Positions 58,072 to 64,000 of a stretch of DNA of 64,000 nucleotides are shown piece by piece. The DNA is taken from assembly GCA_023653785.1 (NCBI GenBank), contig JAMKCH010084887.1, positions 37,882 to 101,881 of the forward strand. Reading direction: 5' to 3'. Made by a program: the position numbers and the translations under genes. This stretch comes from Ophioderma brevispina (taxonomy: Eukaryota > Echinodermata > Ophiuroidea > Amphilepidida > Ophiodermatidae). Numbering within the stretch: position 1 is the first letter of the stretch; each line of letters starts with the position of its first letter. Under the pieces are notes generated by a model. That model was given only the letters and a program-made list of their open reading frames with translations, was not told the DNA's origin and did not search any database.

Positions 58072-59526
58072 CATCGGAATTTTTATAAAAACCTTCTACA
58101 TTTAGTGCAAAAATCAGAATTTTAATATTTTTAGGGACACTGGTAATGCGAAATCTTCGTTGCACCGTTTAATAGAGTGAAGAAGAAGAAGAGTATATGC
58201 CTTTTTTTAAAGTGTTATACCTGTTACTTTTTCTTCTAAAAACAAACTGCCAATACGTATTAAGCTCTAGTTTCTGTTCAGTGAATAGGTTCTAACCATT
58301 GAAGTTATAACTTAAGAGTATAGTACTTGATCCCCCTATTTTGATATTTTATAACTGGTTGTCCATTAAATCGCACAACCAATTTCCCTTTTGCTTGCTG
58401 GCAACGGATACATTAGTTATTTTATAGGATTGCGGCCTTGTCAGTCCCCCCACTAGTAGAGTCATTCCCATTACCTCTACGGAATTTTTTCTGCATTTTC
58501 TAATAAAAGTCGGGATGAGCGAGAGAGAGACAGAGAGAAGAGGAGAAAAAAAAATAAGCCGCCCCCGCTGGGACAAGTGCTAACAAAACTAGCATATATA
58601 TTTTTTTTTACTTGAAACGCCTACACGTCCTGAGTATCTTAAATATTGTCGCACGCCCACCGTATGACACTTGTTATGGTACATATACAATGTTGGCCTT
58701 TAATTAGATCTTCGTGCTACAGACCTGGACCTGGTACACACCTACAATTTCCTTCCTAAAATTAAAAAACACTATTAACCTGCCCAGAAGCATTATCCCC
58801 ACTTTTAGGAAAAATAATAAAATTCCACTCATTTATTTCTAGAAAATAATGACCAATCTATATACCTAACCTCAACTGCTCAAGCAAATCGGAACAGACT
58901 TCACATTAATTTTCCATCTGGTCCATTGTTTGTGCACGTTAGTTGAACGGATTTCAAATGTTAGGACCTCATCGCAGTCTCGCGCATAATTTGGCATGAG
59001 CTATTTTATCATGGCTTCAAGCACGGAATACCTTTCCTCGGTTCAGCTAAAAGATCTTGATATTCTAGCTCGTGTTCAATTAACTTTGACCTGTACGTTT
59101 AATATTTTTTTCGAAAAGAAAAGATAAAAGATAAACAATCATGAAAGAAAGGTTTCTTGGCAGGGACTAATTTGTGCAGAACCTATATCTGCGAGTTATT
59201 GGCTTTAAAACCTTATTTCCTTCTATTCTTTCAGAAGGAAGTCACTGGTTTCAGGACCTAATGTAAAAAGGTGAGTGTTGCCTTTAATCTTGAACAAATA
59301 ATAGAGAGTACATAGGGGAGGTATAACACCTAAAATATGTCAACCGTGTGGGCCAATAACCATGAACATTCATACCTGAAGGGAAGTAAAATACCCGAAG
59401 TGTTGTTTCTACATACTGGTTGATTTTGAAATCATTAGTGTCCATTGTTTGTTTGAGTTTACGTATACCCCTTGATCACTGACATACAGGAAATAAATTG
59501 AGGTACCTTTTATATTCATTTACTTA
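58072..59526. other. No supported gene
   Basis: AT-rich with a short (GA)n patch at 58519-58545; nothing recognised. Confidence 0.45.
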
Positions 59527-59712
59527 GAGAATCAAGGTATGATTTTGGGACCGGTACTCTCTCTTGACGACGAATTGGACCCCGTCGATACCATTATTTT
59601 AAGTGGAATAACGAGGCCGAAGGCCAGTTCCTCCCGCAAAATAATGGTGTCGCCGGGTTCAATTCGTCGTAAAGAGATTACCGGTTTCCCAAAATCATAC
59701 TTTATTCTCATT
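59527..59712. repeat. 186-bp hairpin (inverted repeat)
   Basis: Left arm GTATGATTTTGGGACCGG, CTCT-TGACGACGAATTG, ACCATTATTTT (59537-59600); right arm its mirror, AAAATAATGGTGTCG, CAATTCGTCGTAAAGAG, CCGGTTTCCCAAAATCATAC (59636-59703), around a loop with GAGGCCGAAGGCC. Pairing extends weakly to GAGAAT/ATTCTC outside. RNA would form a long imperfect hairpin. The overlapping 68-77 codon frames on both strands are mirror images caused by the palindrome. Confidence 0.8.
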
Positions 59713-61121
59713 CTAAACAGCTTTAATCGTATGGTCATCTTAAACCCATTTTCGCGATGCTTTATGGCTTAAATACAACAAAAAAGGCCTGCCACCACCC
59801 AGTGACAACCATCGAACAACCCGTTGAAACGCACGATCATACGCAACGAGACGCAACGTTGGGCAGGCTCGCGCGAACGTGGGCAAAACCAGTAGGCCTA
59901 TGACGAGAGCGATTCAACCTAACATAACATCAATACGCAGCGCGTACTACCCCTGGGTTCAATTGAACGAATTGAACCCGGTCATCAGCCCAGTGAATTA
60001 CTTACATTTTCCCAGCTTTTAAGAATAATACTGAGCACTCCTTTCATAGGTTAAGGCCTTTCCTGGTTAATATAATATTTTTTAAATAATTAAATTTAAG
60101 GACTAAGTTATTCCCATTTCTGTAGCACGGAAGATGGTTAAAACGTATCCTGGCCTAATTGTATCAGGTTGATAGGATCTCTTGACTTCTCCTGTGAACA
60201 TTTAGAGTCAGTTAAAACCATGTTATATTACCCAAGTAGTAACCAACTAGTAACAGCCCTATTTGAACCAATCAATACCACGCTTTAATAATTTACATCT
60301 TTAGAAAATGATGTAGAGTCAGTTCTGGAAAGTTTGTTTAATAACTTAGAAAAGATGGATAGGTCCTGTATCTCAGTATAGGGCTGTCCTTTCGTCCTGA
60401 TTTATGTTTCCTAGAACGAATATAATCACCGCCATCTTGAAAAACGAGCCTATGCCAAGTATAAATGTAATACATTCTTTTTGGATGCTCCTCAACATTC
60501 ACTCATGGTTCTTATCCCAACTGTTGTGATAAGTTATTCCTCATAATTGACATGAATCTCCCGATTTTGATTTAGGGATATCGCGTCCGACCCCTTCTGA
60601 TTGTGTATGGCAATACGGTATACCGCTATCTCTTGGTAATGTCAAGCTCTTGACAGAGTATCGAGAACCAGCGAAATTTGGAATTGTTTTTGATTCAAGC
60701 AATTATTGACCACTCACGAACGGGCTTCGCTTTTTAATTTAAATGAAAGCTCGCAAATGATTGGAGGATAGCGATATAATTCCGTGAGAGATTTTGAACA
60801 TCTGTTTGATTTTGAAATTCATTAAAAACGGATCATATTATTAAGGGAGCTGAAATTTGAAATTAATCATAATTCTGACATGGAATCAACACTGATGGGA
60901 CGAGTGCTTTTACTTATGGCTAATAAATTAACATGCAACAATTGAACAACCTAATTTCGTCCTAAGTCTACTTCTGAGAATATTTCAGGCCGGAACTCAT
61001 TATGTCGATAGCTCGGACCATTCCTACCTTCAAACACCAACAATATAATTTCCTCAACAATATCTTAATTACTTTAAGTTAATTTAATTCTATGTTGATT
61101 TAATAATCTTGATCACTTAAA
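59713..61121. other. No supported gene
   Basis: Mostly AT-rich. A palindrome GGGTTCAATTGAACG / AATTGAACCCGG lies near 59956-59983 and shares GGGTTCAATT with the hairpin just upstream. Nothing else recognised. Confidence 0.45.
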
Positions 61122-61125
61122 TTAA

Positions 61126-61478
61126 GCACTATCCTGATTTGCTAAATCAGGAAAATCGAAAAAATCAAAAAAATCGGATTTTGCATGGCTTTGAATAGTA
61201 TAGATATCCTAACATAATCCTGCAAATGATAAGTCCTGAAATAACGGAATCCGTACGCACACTTTACTATAACACTTAACTGAATTGAGATTCAGATCTT
61301 TGAACACTGCTGTTTTTCTTCTCCCTTTTCCGAAAATTTTCAGTGAAAAGCACAAAAAACACACCAAAAAAAAAAAACCAACCTTATGGGAATTCTATAG
61401 AATTATCTTTGACTTGATTAAGCTATTCCTGTCAATTCCTGCAAATATTTTACTTTTGTGGTATCACTAATAGTGGCT
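61126..61478 (+). mobile_element. TTAA MITE, CACTATC family, copy 1
   Basis: TTAA at 61122-61125 and 61479-61482. Left end GCACTATCCTGATTTG, right end ATCACTAATAGTGGCT. The sequence aligns along its whole length, inverted, with 63354-63700: AATCGAAAAAATCA, ATCCTAACAT, CCTGCAAATGATAAG, CTTTGAACACTGC-like, GAATTCTA, AGCTATTCCTG. Non-coding. Confidence 0.88.
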
Positions 61479-61482
61479 TTAA

Positions 61483-62945
61483 GCGATCAAGATTAAAAAA
61501 AAACCTTGTCAATTTAAGTTCATTTGTCGATTGTCGCAAAATTGTCATCCCGACCGACATGGTCGAACTCAAAAAGCATTATCGACAACATTCGGACATC
61601 GAACGCACCACCGCTAAATGGACTATAACATATAATTAACAAAAATAGTTTGTTTTCCCATCCTCTCACACTCAAAATAGCACACAACAGCAAAGCCTTC
61701 CTGAAGATGGTGTAGTAACATAGTGCAGAATCTTGGCCGCTTTTGAAAATCAAACGAGCCAAGCGTAGTGATGTGATGGATGTTGTCAAAAACTCTGTAA
61801 CCGTGTCAAGTTCGATTTTTCTAATCATACATCTCTTTCATTCATTCACATTAGTGCCTAAGGTGTTTTCACTCACGTTGGTGCCTAAGGGAACCCCCCT
61901 AAAGACACCACTTTCCCGATGGAATTTTCAAATGAAACTCATACCACCTATGATGGGGCATAAGACAAGCCCAAAGGTGCAATATAACTGAGTTCCGGTT
62001 TATCATCTGGAAATTAGGGGCAAATCATTGTTTTCGAAATGCGGCAAAATCGCTCAAAAAGTAACATGTTGTTTCCGCGACCCTGCTTCCACAGCATACA
62101 CATTGCAAATCATTTTGATGTTTATATCTGCTCTAGAAGGACCAATTTACATATATTTAACACAAACATTACCATTTTACATTCTTGTATTTTTGTGGGG
62201 GCAGTCGTATTTGCCATAGGTTTGTACAGCAATGGCGCGCAGTCGCTCGATGATGGAATCGCTTCTTTTCAGCACATAAAGGGTTAATTATTTATCTGAT
62301 TATGTAATTAATTTTGTTTCATGCATATGAACATACATAAGCAGAAAAATATTTCTGGAAACTGGGTTTGCTAATTTGTATTTTTAAAATCACACTCCCG
62401 TTGGCGTCTAAGGGGAGGGGGGTTCCTAGGGAGCCAAGCTAATTATCTCATTAACGGGCGAGAAATTTGAGTAATTTGTTTATGGAAAAAAGCGCATCGA
62501 TAAGTTACACAATTACAAAAAATTAGAGTTCGAAAATATTTTTCACGAGTGAGAAATCGCCGAAAAACAAATCTTGGGTACTAAGGGCCCCCAGGCAAGT
62601 TTGCCTCGGTAATAACTATCCATAAATTACTGTTTAACCAATCGGTAAACGTAAATTCCCATGACCTTATACTGAAACACATTGGTTTGAATATTCAGGA
62701 CCTCAATGCGCTACCAAATCTGGAAATGGCGAGGAATCGTCTTCTGCGCAGCTGCATACAAATCCTATGAGAAATTCTCTGGTTGGGCTAAAATAACCGG
62801 TCTTGTAGAGTGTGATTATTTTACGTGCAACTTCCCTCAACAAGTTCATTCCTTTCACCTTCTAAAAATTCAAAACCATTAGACGTTTAGTAGGGAATCT
62901 GTTTTTGTTGATCAGAGGACAATTAAAAAAAAAACGCAACAGTTT
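61483..62945. other. No supported gene
   Basis: AT-rich spacer. The 102-codon minus frame at 61520-61828 has no recognised domain. Confidence 0.45.
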
Positions 62946-62947
62946 TT

Positions 62948-64000
62948 CGTAATAATAATAATAATAATAAAACAGTGCTTATAGAGCGCCTTACACCGAG
63001 GTCTCAAAGCGCTATACAAACAACAACAACAGTACATATAACAAGAAATATTTAAATTACAAAATACAAAATAAACATGTAAATTAATCATCAAAAGCAA
63101 GTTTGAAAAGATGTGTCTTTAGATTTAACTTAAATTGACCAACAGTCTGACAGTTTTTAATGTGGAAAGGAAGTTTGTTCCAGAGTTCGGATGAAGCTTT
63201 GGAGAATGAGCGATGACCATATGAAAGAGTTGAAACAGAAGTAGATACAAGGTTCATTTGTGAAAATGACCGTAAATTACAAGACGGTTTGTATTCCTGT
63301 ATGAGTTCCTGAAGATAAATTGGTGCCAATCCATGGATACATTTATAAGTTAAAGACACTATCAGTGATTTGAAAAATATTTAAAATTTGCAGGAATAGC
63401 TTCTAAGTGAAGGATAAGTCTGTAGAATTCTCATAAGTTACCTTTTCCAGCTGTAGAATTGACAGAAAAGGAAGAAAACGGCAGTGTTCCAAGATACGAT
63501 TCTCCATTGAATTACGTGTAATAGTAAGTGTCCGTTCGGACAGTAATGACTCAAATCCCCGATTCTGTCCTTATTAGGTTGCGTCTGGGCTTATCATTTG
63601 CAGGGTATGTTAGGATACCTGTACTTGTTACATACATGCAAAAATCTGATTTTTGATGATTTTTTCGATTTGCTGATTTAGCAAATCACTGATAGTGTCT
63701 TTAAAACTAATAGCTTGTACTTAATGCGAAACACCACAGGCAGCCAATGCATTTTTTTTAGAACTGGTGTAATATGTTCACAAGAGCGAGTACGAGTAAC
63801 AAGTCTGGCGGCAGAGTTTTGAATTCGCTGTAGTTTAGCTATTTGTGAGTCTGGAAGGCCATAGAGAAGGCTATTGCATTGGTCAAGACGACAAGTTATG
63901 AATGCGTGGACTAAGATTTCAGTAGATTTTAGATCAAGGCAATTCCTTATGCGACCTATCTTGTACAAAGTTAGACATTATTTTATTCACACCTCATCTT
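62948..64000 (-). pseudogene. L2/CR1-type LINE 3' end, interrupted by a MITE
   Basis: The minus strand reads a reverse transcriptase C-terminal region: CRLDQCNSLLYGLP, LQRIQNSAARLVTRT and HWLPVVFRIKYKLL (63968-63705), then after the insertion at 63354-63700, YKCIHGLAPIYLQEL, WNKLPFHIKN and FKLNLKTHLFKLAFDD to a stop near 63084. The 3' UTR contains AGCGCTTTGAGACCTCGG and ends in (ATT)n at 62948-62971, the tail typical of L2/CR1-group elements. The 5' part runs off the window or is truncated. Two coding halves in a compatible frame and few mutations suggest a fairly young insertion, silenced at least by the MITE. Confidence 0.88.
63354..63700 (-). mobile_element. TTAA MITE, CACTATC family, copy 2, inside a LINE
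   Basis: A 347-bp element with perfect 19-bp inverted ends AGACACTATCAGTGATTTG, flanked by TTAA at 63350-63353 and 63701-63704. Its interior matches 61126-61478. It lies within the reverse transcriptase frame of the surrounding LINE; taking out the element and one TTAA rejoins the two coding halves in frame. This proves insertion, target sequence and order of events. Confidence 0.95.

Overview
The window reads as nuclear DNA of an animal, most likely a marine invertebrate. It is AT-rich and gene-poor, with decayed LINE copies ending in (ATT)n or GAATCT-type tails, many short DNA transposons flanked by TTAA, intron-like splice signals, and scattered copies of the octamer TAGGCCTA, which I associate with echinoderm and hemichordate genomes (impression only; the phylum is not established). 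No host gene could be identified with confidence. Nearly everything that can be supported is repetitive.

Layout. 1-6210: a 39-bp minisatellite (two arrays) and a GC-rich, Ser/Arg-repeat exon-like block, present twice as a tandem unit of about 2.7 kb; 893 bp of the unit are identical between copies while the rest is full of small indels. 6220-8190: nested inverted arrays of short repeats (foldback-like), whose outermost array recurs inverted at 13250-13562. 8200-13250: unassigned sequence with a pyrimidine-rich tract, a C/G-rich transposon remnant and one TTAA MITE. 13579-15035: broken LINE reverse transcriptase, followed by a G-run element. 16350-19580: a TTAA MITE, an unrecognised exon-like stretch, a clear foldback MITE with TA duplication, and a second LINE 3' end. 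21.6-34 kb: repeat remnants, a hAT-like element, a 0.9-kb inverted-repeat element, a tRNA-like sequence and two more MITEs. 36.9-42.2 kb: a 450-bp direct repeat pair and two TTAA elements. 44.5-47.7 kb: the most gene-like locus, a DDE-transposase-like pseudogene on the minus strand diverging from a small two-exon gene on the plus strand. 48.2-54.5 kb: a cluster of MITEs including a 902-bp palindrome-rich element nested in another MITE. 57-64 kb: a CACTG-ended element, a 186-bp hairpin, and two copies of a TTAA MITE, one of which interrupts a minus-strand LINE.

How the parts relate. The transposase locus ends on one side in about 190 bp nearly identical to the end of the commonest MITE family here, including the TTAA flank. 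The inference is that this lineage (TTAA target, as in Kolobok or piggyBac superfamilies) encodes the enzyme that spread those MITEs. The divergent small Cys-containing gene may be a second product of the same element. The most checkable results are this transposase/MITE link, the nested TCTCCTAGGAGA element with its empty site in a sister copy, and the 347-bp MITE whose removal restores a LINE reading frame.
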